From Chloroflexota bacterium (GTDB lineage Bacteria; Chloroflexota; Anaerolineae; Aggregatilineales; J027), in contig JACRBG010000012.1 of the NCBI GenBank assembly GCA_016234595.1, positions 1 to 39,739 on the forward strand: DNA of 39,739 nucleotides, given 5' to 3'. Position 1 is the first letter of the stretch, and every line of letters begins with the position of its first letter. Made by a program: the position numbers and the translations under genes. Of this stretch, positions 1-7,692 are shown in pieces. The notes below the pieces were generated by a model. That model was not told the DNA's origin. It saw nothing but the letters and a program-made list of their open reading frames with translations, and searched no databases.

Positions 1-66
1 GTGTTTGAAGGGGGCGCGAAGTTTGTTAGTATGAGACGCGATGTTGGAAAAGGATATTTTGATTGA
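1..66 (+). CDS. Possible C-terminal end of a truncated gene
   Basis: Frame 1 is open from the left edge of the window to a TGA at 64-66, giving 21 codons. This could be the tail of a gene that begins outside the window, but so short a stretch could be open by chance. No family can be recognised. The following 107 bases to the next start hold no clear gene, only a good ribosome binding site at 158-163. Confidence 0.25.
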   Translation: MFEGGAKFVSMRRDVGKGYFD

Positions 67-173
67 AAGCCCGCCTTTTATCATGTGGCCTATGAATGGG
101 CAAACAGCTAGAGGCAACCGGGAGCAGTTTTCAGGGAAGGGTCAACAATCAAAATTCAGGAGGATTTTGTATT

Positions 174-758
174 ATGCCAAGTATTCCGGCAAGCATGTTA
201 GCGGCACTGGAGATGCCCGATTTACAATGGCGTCAACCTGTGGTCATCGCATTGATGGGCTTACCCTGTACAGGCAAGACCTCAACTGCACGCACCCTAG
301 CGCGACGGCATCCGTTAGTGCATCTCTCGGTAGATGCCATCCGGCGAGATTATGCAGTCCGCTCGGAGCCTGCCGCACTGGATATTGTGTATCAGGTGGC
401 AGCCGAAATCTTGAAACAACACGGCGGCGTCATTCTGGATGGGATGCACGCGACCCGCTCAGATCGCCACGAAGCTCAGAAATTCGCGGAAAAATATGGG
501 GCACACTTCATTTTAATCCACACCGTCGCCCCGACCCGTACCGTCGCTGAACGGCTGTGGGCACGCATGGAACAGCCTGATCTAACAGCGGCTGAGGGTA
601 ATGCGGTGATGACACATGGGCAATTCCGCGAGGTGGCCCGATCAATGGAGCTTCCCGGCCCAGACGAAAGCGCATGGACAATTGATACATCGCAAGGACG
701 GATTGATGGTCAAATTGCCCTGTTAGAACAACAATTGGCGATGATGATTACGTTTTAG
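174..758 (+). CDS. P-loop ATPase / small kinase (AAA_33, zeta-toxin-like)
   Basis: A 194-residue soluble P-loop protein. The Walker A motif GLPCTGKTS lies near residue 30. It is followed by a DAIRRD segment and a hydrophobic VILDGMHATR strand, the pattern of AAA_33/zeta-toxin-type kinases that phosphorylate small molecules such as nucleotides, sugars or antibiotics. The substrate cannot be read from the sequence. The start at 174 is preferred over an in-frame ATG at 96 because AGGAGG at 158-163 sits 10 bases upstream and the extra N-terminus looks non-coding. A rho-independent terminator follows, so it is probably monocistronic. A zeta-type toxin would normally have an epsilon antitoxin beside it and none is visible, so a metabolic or resistance kinase is more likely. 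Confidence 0.75.
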   Translation: MPSIPASMLAALEMPDLQWRQPVVIALMGLPCTGKTSTARTLARRHPLVHLSVDAIRRDYAVRSEPAALDIVYQVAAEILKQHGGVILDGMHATRSDRHEAQKFAEKYGAHFILIHTVAPTRTVAERLWARMEQPDLTAAEGNAVMTHGQFREVARSMELPGPDESAWTIDTSQGRIDGQIALLEQQLAMMITF

Positions 759-789
759 ATTTTGGTAGCCTGTGATGAATTTGAACAAT

Positions 790-822
790 GCAGGGGTTAA
801 AAAAGCCCCTGCTTTTTGTTTT
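790..822 (+). terminator. Rho-independent terminator after the P-loop gene
   Basis: A GCAGGGG / CCCCTGC stem (790-796 and 805-811) encloses an A-rich loop and is followed by a T-rich run. It ends the transcript of the P-loop ATPase. The putative TTG start of the next gene (816) lies inside the T-run. Confidence 0.85.
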
Positions 823-1643
823 ATAATGGTTATATTGCCACACATTTGAACAGCGGAGGGGGCTGTCCATACTTGCACACGTATATCGCCAAAGAACTTG
901 AGAAAATCGGTTATAAACCCTACGCCCTTCCTAACGGCGAGCAGATACATTCTTGGAATGGTCTACGAGTTGGTATCTTTCGCGTGGAGGATGGACGGGA
1001 AGAACAAGTAGGCGAATATGTTAGACAATACCGTACACTGTACGATACATTTTTCCATTTCGTACAAGATGGTAAAGATTATGCACTTTATTCACCAAAC
1101 TATTCGGCTACCCGCCTCTTGGAATTGCCATCCTCTAAGGATATTGGCGGTGAGGAACCTGCGGCTAATGGATTTTGCCCCACCCAATACTACGTGCCTT
1201 CCTATATCATCGAAGAATCCTATTATGAACGCGATAAGAAAACGACTCGGAATCGGATTACTGAGCCTCGACCAGAACAGCTAGCGCCGCGTTCATTTCC
1301 ACTCGAGACTTCCAAAGATGCTGAGGGAAATTTAGTCACGTATAAAGTCCATTTGAAGCCATTAGAACAACGCTATTTTGACCCCTTTGGTTTTGTCGCT
1401 GGCTGTGTATGGGGTGATGATAACTCTTGGAAAATTCAATATTTGGATCTATCTGAAGCATCTAAGGGAATACTGAAACGCGAAGAAAGGTTTGGCTATA
1501 TTGTGTTACCTTTGAACCAGAAATTGCGAGATGCGATTGATATGGAAGATTTTCAGCACGATTTTGATAAGGACGATACCAGTATTTATATCAACGTTAG
1601 AAAACGATTCGATATCGAAACCGGAGATATGTCGGATTTTTAA
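816..1643 (+). CDS. Hypothetical protein, AT-rich
   Basis: Up to 275 residues with no recognised domain and no signal peptide or membrane segment. The protein is rich in Tyr, Asp and Glu. The reading frame is clearly coding over its full length, but the start is doubtful: the only early candidates are TTG codons at 816 (inside the upstream terminator) and 846, with no ribosome binding site, and the first in-frame ATG is far downstream. It may therefore be a 5'-truncated copy or an unusual start. A sampled 60-base stretch is about 38% GC, clearly below the flanking genes, which suggests horizontal acquisition. PaiB starts 33 bases downstream with its own ribosome binding site. Confidence 0.6.
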   Translation: MFYNGYIATHLNSGGGCPYLHTYIAKELEKIGYKPYALPNGEQIHSWNGLRVGIFRVEDGREEQVGEYVRQYRTLYDTFFHFVQDGKDYALYSPNYSATRLLELPSSKDIGGEEPAANGFCPTQYYVPSYIIEESYYERDKKTTRNRITEPRPEQLAPRSFPLETSKDAEGNLVTYKVHLKPLEQRYFDPFGFVAGCVWGDDNSWKIQYLDLSEASKGILKREERFGYIVLPLNQKLRDAIDMEDFQHDFDKDDTSIYINVRKRFDIETGDMSDF

Positions 1644-1676
1644 TCATAGATACATCACAAATAGGAGCATCAACCC

Positions 1677-2315
1677 TTGTACGTCCCGAAACAATATCAA
1701 GAAACCGACCCCGCCGTCATTGCCGACTTTATCAAACACAACGATTTTGCCACGGTCATTAGTGTGGTGGATGGTCTCCCTGTCGCCACGCATGTGCCAC
1801 TGGAATTGGTGCAGGGCGAAAACGGCCAGCAATCATTATTGGGTCACTTTGCCCGTGCCAACAAACATTGGCAGAGCTTTGACCCCAATCAGCAAATTTT
1901 GGTGATTTTCGCGGGGGCACATTCCTATATCTCGCCGCGCTGGTACACCCAACCGCAGGTGCCAACATGGAATTATATGGTGGTGCATGTCTATGGCAAG
2001 CCGCGCCTCATTCAGGACGGGCCAGAGCTTTATGACATGGTACATCGCCTGACCAATATTTATGAAGCCCACGCCGCGACCCCGCCCTATACAGTCGAGG
2101 GCCTGCCGCCGGACTTGGTCGAAAAGCAGTTGAAAGGGATTGTTGGGTTTGAAATCGTGGTAGAACGTATCGAGGCCAAATTTAAAATGAGCCAAAATCG
2201 CGATGCCCAAAGTTATGCCAATATCATCGAGGCCCTCGACGAAAGCGGCGATGATGTCAAACAGGCCGTAGCAGCGGAGATGACCCGTCGGCAAGATGCC
2301 CTATTTGGCAAGTAA
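1677..2315 (+). CDS. paiB: PaiB-family FMN-binding protein / putative transcriptional regulator
   Basis: 212 residues that start with MYVPKQYQETD and contain the FATVIS and VATHVPL segments typical of the PaiB family (PF04299, split-barrel flavin fold). In Bacillus subtilis PaiB is linked to repression of protease production and sporulation. In other bacteria the biochemical role is mostly unknown beyond flavin binding. The start is a TTG at 1677, supported by TAGGAG at 1662-1667 with 9-base spacing; no ATG fits the conserved N-terminus. Length is normal for the family. Downstream, 12 bases separate it from the first member of the paralogous family, so the two may be cotranscribed. No PaiA acetyltransferase adjoins it. 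Confidence 0.88.
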   Translation: MYVPKQYQETDPAVIADFIKHNDFATVISVVDGLPVATHVPLELVQGENGQQSLLGHFARANKHWQSFDPNQQILVIFAGAHSYISPRWYTQPQVPTWNYMVVHVYGKPRLIQDGPELYDMVHRLTNIYEAHAATPPYTVEGLPPDLVEKQLKGIVGFEIVVERIEAKFKMSQNRDAQSYANIIEALDESGDDVKQAVAAEMTRRQDALFGK

Positions 2316-2327
2316 CGAGTCCCGAAT

Positions 2328-2969
2328 ATGTTGAAACAACCTACCCGCACACATGAGACTGACCTCACCGACGATGAGTTAATTTTGTTGGATGGGATGT
2401 TCGTTTTATGGGATAGTTTTACGATTGATAATCTTCTTGGCGAAAACTTTCAAGAAGTGACCGAGTTGGAATATTGCCACTCGTTGAGGCGCGAAGAGGT
2501 GGTTAAAACGGTTAATGTATTTGCGTCGCGGAAATTTGTAGTACTACACCCCATGACTTCCGGTAATTTTCAGATAAGCTTGAATTCGGCTGGACTGAAA
2601 GCATGGGAAGATGAACATGCCCCGGACTGGGATCGGTATTGTAGCCATCTCATGAAAATTGATTACGACGAGGACGACAATGAGGAATGGAGTGTTACCA
2701 TTTTTTCACCCGTCCTCCCCCTCATTTATCAATTTCTGGATACGGCTCTTGAATGTGGCTTATTAGTAGACGTGCAGCGTGACCAAGTCGAGTTTAACCA
2801 TCGGCAAGATGAGGTTTGGTTGGGGTGGATTGAATTCAATGATTTTTATCGGTTAACCTTCCCGTGTGGCCCTGTTGATGAGGACATGGAAGTGGACTGG
2901 GAGCTATATGAAACACGCCGCAATTGGTGGGGTGATTTAATGGAACTGGGTGGTTTACCGCCTGAATGA
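2328..2969 (+). CDS. Undescribed winged-helix-like paralogue family, copy A
   Basis: 213 residues, one of three paralogues in the window (with 4464 and 27998). All share an N-terminal RT.x.T.L.DDELILLD motif (about residues 7-22), a central AG...WE.E..PDW.RY segment (about 88-104), and a C-terminal VDWxxYExxRxWWxDLMExGGL ending. The first ~100 residues look like a winged helix: helices, then a possible wing ending in the AG..WE turn. The rest is acidic and of unknown fold. I do not recognise a named family. Fifteen bases downstream begins a DUF104 antitoxin/PIN toxin pair, and copies B and C are also followed by toxin-antitoxin-type genes. The product is likely cytoplasmic; a DNA-binding or immunity role is only inference. 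Confidence 0.75.
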   Translation: MLKQPTRTHETDLTDDELILLDGMFVLWDSFTIDNLLGENFQEVTELEYCHSLRREEVVKTVNVFASRKFVVLHPMTSGNFQISLNSAGLKAWEDEHAPDWDRYCSHLMKIDYDEDDNEEWSVTIFSPVLPLIYQFLDTALECGLLVDVQRDQVEFNHRQDEVWLGWIEFNDFYRLTFPCGPVDEDMEVDWELYETRRNWWGDLMELGGLPPE

Positions 2970-2984
2970 AGGAGATGAGGGCAA

Positions 2985-3215
2985 ATGTTACTAAAAACAA
3001 TCGAAGCCGTTTTTGATGGGAAAGTATTTCGACCAACTGAGCCAATTGGGTTGGAATCTAATACCCGTGTCCGAATTACGATTGAAAGCATTGAGATCGA
3101 AGAAGGCGAACCCTATTCGTTTTTGGATGCGGCAATGGCAGCGAACTTAGATGGGCCAGAAGACTGGTCTACCAATCTAGACAAGTATCTTTATGGGGAT
3201 GCCGATGAGAAATAG
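2985..3215 (+). CDS. DUF104-family antitoxin (type II)
   Basis: 76 residues starting LKTIEAVFDGKVFRPTEPI, the characteristic opening of the DUF104 (AF2212-like) antitoxin family: a short beta-rich N-terminal half followed by a variable acidic C-terminus that wraps the toxin. The next gene encodes a PIN-domain toxin and overlaps this one, the usual antitoxin-first arrangement with translational coupling. The ribosome binding site AAGGAGATGAG precedes the ATG. The complex would be expected to neutralise the toxin and to repress its own promoter. Confidence 0.85.
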   Translation: MLLKTIEAVFDGKVFRPTEPIGLESNTRVRITIESIEIEEGEPYSFLDAAMAANLDGPEDWSTNLDKYLYGDADEK

Positions 3216-3621
3216 GGTATTCCTTGATACTGCCTATGCCATTGCGCTATCGGCCTCCAACGATAGCCTGCATGAAAAAGCCAAACAGCTTGCCCTAGAG
3301 GTGAAATCCCAGCAAGTTCGATTAGTCACAACCCGTGCAGTGATGCTAGAGGTTGGAAATGCGCTTGGAAAGCAGCGGTATCGGGCAACTGCCATTGCAC
3401 TCTTGAGATTGATGGAAAAAGACCCGACTATCGAAATTGTGCCGTTATCAGAAGACCTTTTTGTGCGCGCCTATAACTTATACAGTCAGCGGCCCGATAA
3501 AGAATGGGGATTGATAGACTGTGTTTCGTTTATAGTCATGGAAGATAACGATTTGATAGAGGCCCTTACCAGCGATGACCATTTTCAACAAGCGGGTTTT
3601 CAAGCACTTATGAGGTCATAA
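3205..3621 (+). CDS. PIN-domain RNase toxin (VapC-like)
   Basis: 138 residues from the ATG at 3205. The PIN metal-binding acids are visible: Asp in VFLDTAYA near residue 8, Glu in MLEVGNAL, Asp in GLIDCVSF and Asp in LTSDDHF near the end. This supports a Mg-dependent ribonuclease, with tRNA or rRNA the usual targets in the family. In-frame ATGs at 3193 and 3199 are alternatives; 3205 gives the typical PIN N-terminus with GGGG six bases upstream. The start lies inside the antitoxin gene (stop at 3215), so translation is coupled. The catalytic set appears intact, so this pair may be active. Confidence 0.88.
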   Translation: MRNRVFLDTAYAIALSASNDSLHEKAKQLALEVKSQQVRLVTTRAVMLEVGNALGKQRYRATAIALLRLMEKDPTIEIVPLSEDLFVRAYNLYSQRPDKEWGLIDCVSFIVMEDNDLIEALTSDDHFQQAGFQALMRS

Positions 3622-3628
3622 TAACAAC

Positions 3629-4393
3629 ATGAATTGGCTCTTTGATTTAATTGAGCCCCTGCGGACAATGGGGCTTGGTTGGGCATTTTTATGGGTATTG
3701 GCTGAAAATACCCTGATTTTTGTCACTGCCCTCATTGGGGGCGAGGTTTTGGTGCGAGTATTCAAGCGCAAGGCCGTCAGTGCTGCCCCTGAACCGCTGA
3801 CCCGCACGGAAATTCTGCTCTCAGTCTGCACGATTGTGATTAACTCACTGGTGACATGGGTGGGGGTCATTTTGTGGCGGGCCGATATGATTCAAGCGTC
3901 CCGTGCGGGTGTGATTAGGGTGCTGCTCGATGCGCTGGTGCTGTTCATGGCGATGGATTTGTTGATGTATATGTTTCATCGGGTGGCCCATCATCCGCTG
4001 CTGTACCCGATTATCCACAGCACCCATCACCGCTATGAGAACCCCCGCCCATTGACCCTGTTTGTACTGAATCCCTTTGAGTCAGCAGGATTTGGGGCAT
4101 TGTGGCTGGTGCTGGTGACAATTTATCCGGCCTCACTGGTGGGCATGATGATTTATCTAACGCTGAATGTCGTCTTTGGGTTGGTGGGGCATATCGGGGT
4201 CGAGCCGCTACCAAGTCGGTATTTACAAATTCCCGTGATTCGTTATGTCTCGACCAGTACATTTCATGCCGAGCATCATGGCGACAAGGATCATAATTAC
4301 GGGTTTTATACGCTGATCTGGGATAAATTATTTGGCACACTCTCGCCCGACTATGAACGCGATTTTGTGCGGGCGAATGAGGGTGCAGGGTAA
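3629..4393 (+). CDS. Fatty acid hydroxylase / sterol desaturase family membrane protein
   Basis: 254 residues with about four hydrophobic segments. The histidine clusters that bind the di-iron centre are present in order: FHRVAHH, HSTHHRYE and FHAEHHGDKDHNYG (FA_hydroxylase, PF04116). Members use O2 to hydroxylate or desaturate lipids and carotenoids at the membrane. The substrate cannot be told from sequence. The C-terminal YGFYTLIWDKLFGTL is typical of the bacterial group. The gene begins 7 bases after the PIN toxin stop but has no evident functional link to it. Confidence 0.88.
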   Translation: MNWLFDLIEPLRTMGLGWAFLWVLAENTLIFVTALIGGEVLVRVFKRKAVSAAPEPLTRTEILLSVCTIVINSLVTWVGVILWRADMIQASRAGVIRVLLDALVLFMAMDLLMYMFHRVAHHPLLYPIIHSTHHRYENPRPLTLFVLNPFESAGFGALWLVLVTIYPASLVGMMIYLTLNVVFGLVGHIGVEPLPSRYLQIPVIRYVSTSTFHAEHHGDKDHNYGFYTLIWDKLFGTLSPDYERDFVRANEGAG

Positions 4394-4463
4394 GGGCCGG
4401 GTCTTTAATGTTCCGGCAAGTGGCTTGTTGGGTGGGGAGTCAACAGAATAGGTAAAGCCATCT

Positions 4464-5087
4464 ATGCTCAAAATTCCAAGTCGAACACACGCGACCAATC
4501 TGACCGATGATGAATTAATTTTGCTGGATGCCATGTTTGATAAACGGCGTTCCATGCGGCAGCTACAGGCCGAAAATTTTGGGGAGGCTATCAATTTCCC
4601 GCCCGAATATATTCACCAATTGGATGACTACGAACTGCGTGATGCGCTGGGCAGTCTGGTGGCGCGGGGGTGGGTGGATATGGAACGGGCCGACTCGAAC
4701 CGCTATATGCTCTATGGCCTGACGACGGCGGGGGGGGATGTGTGGGAATTGGAGCGCCAACCCGATTGGGATCGCTATGTGCGGAGTTCAAGTTGGTGTG
4801 AGCGCATCGCAGGCTTGGATCAGTGGTTGGCGGAAGTGCTCTCGCCTTCGGTGGAGATCGCGGCGGCCTTTTATTCCTCAGATCGTGAGGTGAAAATCCA
4901 TAAAGCTGGTCTGACGATATTGGATGATTACGACCTGCTCTATTGGAAAACTTTCCCAACGATCTATCAAATTCTCGCGCCCTATTCACCGCTGATGGAT
5001 TGGCCCAGTGTGGATTGGGAGGTTTATGAACAAAATCGCGTCTGGTGGCGCGACTTGATGGAGCTAGGGGGCTTGCCGGAGAAGTGA
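4464..5087 (+). CDS. Undescribed winged-helix-like paralogue family, copy B
   Basis: 207 residues. It shares with copies A (2328) and C (27998) the N-terminal THATNLTDDELILLDAMF, the central LTTAGGDVWELERQPDWDRY and the C-terminal VDWEVYEQNRVWWRDLMELG. This copy shows the winged-helix-like part best: helix 28-45, helix 54-68 (DYELRDALGSLVARGWV), then a hairpin-like MERADSNRYMLYGLTTAG. The C-terminal half differs strongly between copies, as expected for a partner-binding or rapidly evolving region. An HNH endonuclease pseudogene starts 30 bases downstream and then a HicB-like gene. The function is unknown. Confidence 0.75.
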   Translation: MLKIPSRTHATNLTDDELILLDAMFDKRRSMRQLQAENFGEAINFPPEYIHQLDDYELRDALGSLVARGWVDMERADSNRYMLYGLTTAGGDVWELERQPDWDRYVRSSSWCERIAGLDQWLAEVLSPSVEIAAAFYSSDREVKIHKAGLTILDDYDLLYWKTFPTIYQILAPYSPLMDWPSVDWEVYEQNRVWWRDLMELGGLPEK

Positions 5088-5116
5088 GCCAACGAAATTA
5101 TTTATAAGGAGCAACG

Positions 5117-5695
5117 ATGAGTGATGTAGCAGGGATCATAGCCAATATTTGTAATGCAATGACCCAAAATCAAATTGAGGATGGCCGGGTAATTATCGAA
5201 CGAGATTATCCCTTTACGCCGCCCAAGAAAGTCTCTCGAAGCTCGTCTAAAGCCCGGATTGTGAACGTCTTTATACGAGATGGCTTTATAGACCGATATG
5301 GCAGCCAACGACTGATTTTTGGGCCAGCGTTGCGTCTTATATCCACGGTATACCCTGTAGAGTTCCCATATCATTCGCATTAGCAAATGGATAAGTGCCA
5401 TATTGCCTACTGGGAGTTAGTAGCAACCATTGATCATGTCAAGCCAATAGCGCGGGGCGGGCTTGACGAGGAAGCAAATTGGGCTACAACATCCATGCGG
5501 CGAAACTCGATTAAGGCCAATTGGACACTAGAAGAATTGAACTGGGAATTGTGTCCAGCAGGTGACATAAACACATGGGATGGCATGACTAAATGGTATA
5601 CAGAGTATTTGGAAAGCCATAAAGAATTTTTAAAAACACAGTATTATCGGAACTGGTATAATGCAATTTTGAGGGCAAAGAAAAGCCAGAGGTAG
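5117..5695 (+). pseudogene. HNH endonuclease interrupted by an in-frame amber codon
   Basis: Two open segments (5117-5383 and 5387-5695) lie in the same frame, separated only by TAG at 5381-5383. Read through, they give one protein of about 192 residues. Its features are SKARIVNVFIRDGFIDRYG, a junction FPYHSH-stop-QMDKCHIAYWEL, the HNH-type TIDHVKPIARGG, and NWATTSMRRNSIKAN. As I recall this HNH group, the stop position carries a conserved Trp (pattern HPNWKM), so one TGG to TAG change would explain it. The ribosome binding site AAGGAG at 5106-5111 is intact. The rest shows no other damage, so the mutation is recent, a sequencing error, or suppressed. The intact enzyme would be a DNA nuclease of unknown role. 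Confidence 0.82.
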
Positions 5696-5701
5696 CCAAA
5701 C

Positions 5702-5875
5702 ATGGATTTTCTCATCGAAATTGAACAGGAAGATGATGGGCGGTGGATTGCCGATATACCCGATTTGCCGGGGGTGATAGTCTATGGCGATTCGCGGGAG
5801 GAGGCTATTGCGAAGGTCAAGGCATTGGCGCTACGGGTTGTAGCGGATCGGTTGGAACATGGGGAAACATTATGA
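5702..5875 (+). CDS. Small HicB-like protein
   Basis: 57 residues, MDFLIEIEQEDDGRWIADIP followed by DLPGVIVYGDSREEAIAKVK. This is the partial RNase H-like beta-beta-beta-alpha fold of HicB antitoxins (UPF0150). It starts 6 bases after the HNH pseudogene. No HicA toxin gene with its dsRNA-binding fold is visible on either side. The C-terminal DNA-binding part that full HicB proteins carry is absent, so this is a short, solitary form. Such orphans are common in Cyanobacteria and Chloroflexota and may be domesticated remnants. A second HicB-like gene lies at 28639, also downstream of a winged-helix-like paralogue. Confidence 0.8.
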   Translation: MDFLIEIEQEDDGRWIADIPDLPGVIVYGDSREEAIAKVKALALRVVADRLEHGETL

Positions 5876-5911
5876 CCCTAAGTCAAGGATGTTGTCGCGG
5901 GTGTTCTCTAG

Positions 5912-6136
5912 CTATAGATACTCTCGAATTACATAGATGCCCTGTTTGCGTTTTTCGGGATCAACATAGACTTCGCGGGATTTGCCGATGCCGCTGATTT
6001 CAAGAAAAACATTAGGATCAAGTTCCTCGGTGGTCATTAAAGCCCTGCATTTGAGCGTTTCACATAGCAGTTCAATGGTCTGTCGTTGCTGAAAGTGATC
6101 GTAAAAACCATTTTTCTGACCCACGTCCAGACTCAC
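5912..6136 (-). CDS. Hypothetical protein, possible 3' half of a frameshifted gene
   Basis: 74 residues from a GTG at 6136. It overlaps the stop of the upstream gene by four bases (GTGA). No domain is recognised. The hydrophobic and polar alternation of the N-terminal SLDVGQKNGFYDHF continues naturally from the last strand of the upstream gene, so the two may be one protein split by a single-base loss in the G-run at 6147-6150. Otherwise they form a translationally coupled pair. It is convergent with the HicB-like gene. Confidence 0.5.
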   Translation of the reverse strand: MSLDVGQKNGFYDHFQQRQTIELLCETLKCRALMTTEELDPNVFLEISGIGKSREVYVDPEKRKQGIYVIREYL

Positions 6137-6330
6137 CGGGAATTCACCCCACCTTCGACTTGTGTGACCGTCACCAATATTAAAATATCTTTGGTAAGGT
6201 AGTCATCGGCAGACCCTGTTATTACAAGCACTTGGCTTGGGGCGACCCCAAAGATTTGAGCGATGCTTACAGTCAACTCGTCGGATGAGAAGTATCGGTC
6301 AAAATTGATTTCATAAAACGACGATAACAT
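6133..6330 (-). CDS. Hypothetical protein, possible 5' half of a frameshifted gene
   Basis: 65 residues, starting MLSSFYEINFDRYFSSDELT, with AAAGGG a few bases upstream of the ATG. No family is recognised. The ILILVTVTQVEGG strand runs directly into the overlap with the next gene. One extra G in the run at 6147-6150 (minus-strand GGGG to GGGGG) would fuse both into a protein of about 140 residues reading through GGGEFPVSLDVGQ. It is at least an expressed-looking frame. Confidence 0.5.
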   Translation of the reverse strand: MLSSFYEINFDRYFSSDELTVSIAQIFGVAPSQVLVITGSADDYLTKDILILVTVTQVEGGVNSR

Positions 6331-6346
6331 CCAGAAACCCTTTACC

Positions 6347-6370
6347 GGGGCGAGCCTGAGACATCGCCCC
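6347..6370. repeat. Hairpin with GGGGCGA / TCGCCCC arms
   Basis: Seven-base perfect arms (6347-6353 and 6364-6370) with a 10-base loop lie between the CatE-like gene, which ends at 6385 on the minus strand, and the start of the 6330 gene. There is no good T-run. A similar GGGCGAT / ATCGCCC hairpin occurs at 30410, so this may be a dispersed intergenic element or a weak terminator. Confidence 0.5.
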
Positions 6371-6384
6371 TACGGAATACGAAT

Positions 6385-7221
6385 TTAGGCGATTAGGCGG
6401 ATGCCATTACCAGCGGGGTCATGCAGATAGACACCATCGGCCTCATCCCGTACCTCGACATTAGCCGCCCGCAGCCCTTTAACCAAGCCATCCAGCGCGG
6501 CAGTGGTCGGTAGTTGGATGGTGTACCAACGCAGGCCCAACGCATCCGGCGCGGCCCGCATCCCCTGTCGAATGCCGATATGATGGTGATAACCTCCCGC
6601 CGACAAAAACGACATAAACCCACCGAGATTGATTATCGGGTCAAAGCCCATCAAGTCATGATAAAAATGCTCGCCCTCGACTACATTGGTGACATGCAGG
6701 TGCATATGACCCATCTGCGTGTCGGGGTGCAGGCCTGTCCATTCGGTGGGGTTGGCGCGATATTCATCCAATACGCCCTGTATATCCATCGCCACTGTGC
6801 CGATATTCAACATGCCGCCGGGGTATGTCCATTCGTCACGCGGGCGATCACGATAGACCTCGATGCCTGTGCCGTCGGGGTCAGCGAGATAAATGGCCTC
6901 GCTCACAAAATGGTCGGATGCGCCTTGCAGCGGGGTTTCGGTTTCGATGAAGCGCACCAGCGATTTTGCCAATTCATAACGCGATGGCACGAGGATGGCA
7001 TAATGATATAGACCGCGCCCCATCCGCACCGGCGAGGCTTTTTTGTTTTCGGTCAGCACCAATAAATCATCTTTGCCCGCGCCGAGATGCACGGTGTCGC
7101 CATTTTCGGCATGGATTTGCAAGCCGATGATGTCCTGATAAAAGGCCAGCGAACGGTTCATATTGGCAACGGTGAGGGCGACAGCGCCGAGAGTCGTGTC
7201 AGGGTGGATACGGAGGGTCAT
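6385..7221 (-). CDS. CatE-like VOC family dioxygenase
   Basis: 278 residues with two vicinal-oxygen-chelate modules (about 10-130 and 165-278). Module 1 has LAFYQDIIGL and IYLADPDGTGIEVYRDRP; module 2 has MGHMHLHV, FYHDLMGF, YHHHIGIRQG and DPAGNGIRLI. This matches the CatE/YfiE group of catechol-2,3-dioxygenase-like proteins, which in Bacillus are induced by catechol and quinones. In module 2 the usual final glutamate ligand (GxELx) is an Arg (GIRLI), so the metal site or activity is uncertain. The ATG has AAGGAA upstream. The gene lies near an MhqE/MhqD-like pair of related quinone-stress function but in a separate unit. Confidence 0.82.
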   Translation of the reverse strand: MTLRIHPDTTLGAVALTVANMNRSLAFYQDIIGLQIHAENGDTVHLGAGKDDLLVLTENKKASPVRMGRGLYHYAILVPSRYELAKSLVRFIETETPLQGASDHFVSEAIYLADPDGTGIEVYRDRPRDEWTYPGGMLNIGTVAMDIQGVLDEYRANPTEWTGLHPDTQMGHMHLHVTNVVEGEHFYHDLMGFDPIINLGGFMSFLSAGGYHHHIGIRQGMRAAPDALGLRWYTIQLPTTAALDGLVKGLRAANVEVRDEADGVYLHDPAGNGIRLIA

Positions 7222-7260
7222 GGGTTCGGGTTCCTTACGATAAATAGGCGAATACGATTT

Positions 7261-7638
7261 TTAATCAATGGGTTGTTCCAGTAATTTCTGCAATAAAGGT
7301 TCAATTTCGGGCGTTAGTTCCATGCGGTCAACTTCAATAACAATGTCAGGATTGGGACGCTTCTGGTAACTTACTCGCATCGTTCCATCAGGACGAGGAT
7401 CAAAATATACTTTCGCTTGGTCATTTCTTAAGCCGTGCCTGATTGAACGCGAGATAATAAATGCAGTCAAGGACTGACCCGCTCGGAATTTTCGGTCATA
7501 GCCCCTCTCTCGCAGTTGTTTGATGACTTTACTCATCTCGTTCAGCCAAACCAGATGGCGTTCGGCACTGAAAACCTTTTCCATGCTATCCCACGAGTCG
7601 AGAAAGCCCTGTTCGATTTGGTTAGGATTGTCTGTCAT
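7261..7638 (-). CDS. Hypothetical protein
   Basis: 125 residues, soluble. The N-terminal half is helical (LDSWDSMEKVFSAERHLVWL) and the middle basic (RERGYDRKFRAGQS, SRSIRHGLRNDQ). The C-terminal half is beta-like (AKVYFDPRPDGTMRVSYQK) and ends in an acidic helix. No family is recognised. A GGGGAT ribosome binding site precedes the ATG. It follows the acetyltransferase at 7693 on the same strand, but with a separate leader, and may be cotranscribed with the CatE-like gene 39 bases downstream. Confidence 0.65.
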   Translation of the reverse strand: MTDNPNQIEQGFLDSWDSMEKVFSAERHLVWLNEMSKVIKQLRERGYDRKFRAGQSLTAFIISRSIRHGLRNDQAKVYFDPRPDGTMRVSYQKRPNPDIVIEVDRMELTPEIEPLLQKLLEQPID

Positions 7639-7692
7639 GTTTTATCCCCAAAAATAGAAAAGCGGGCACGTCACAGACCACACCCCTACGTG

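Noticed and set aside
41-550. 169-residue open frame overlapping the P-loop gene
   Set aside because: It lies in another frame over the clear Walker A protein and has shadow-like composition.
5876-5911. Remnant of a HicA toxin after the HicB-like gene
   Set aside because: Frames after the stop gave no recognisable HicA core; only a few basic residues matched.
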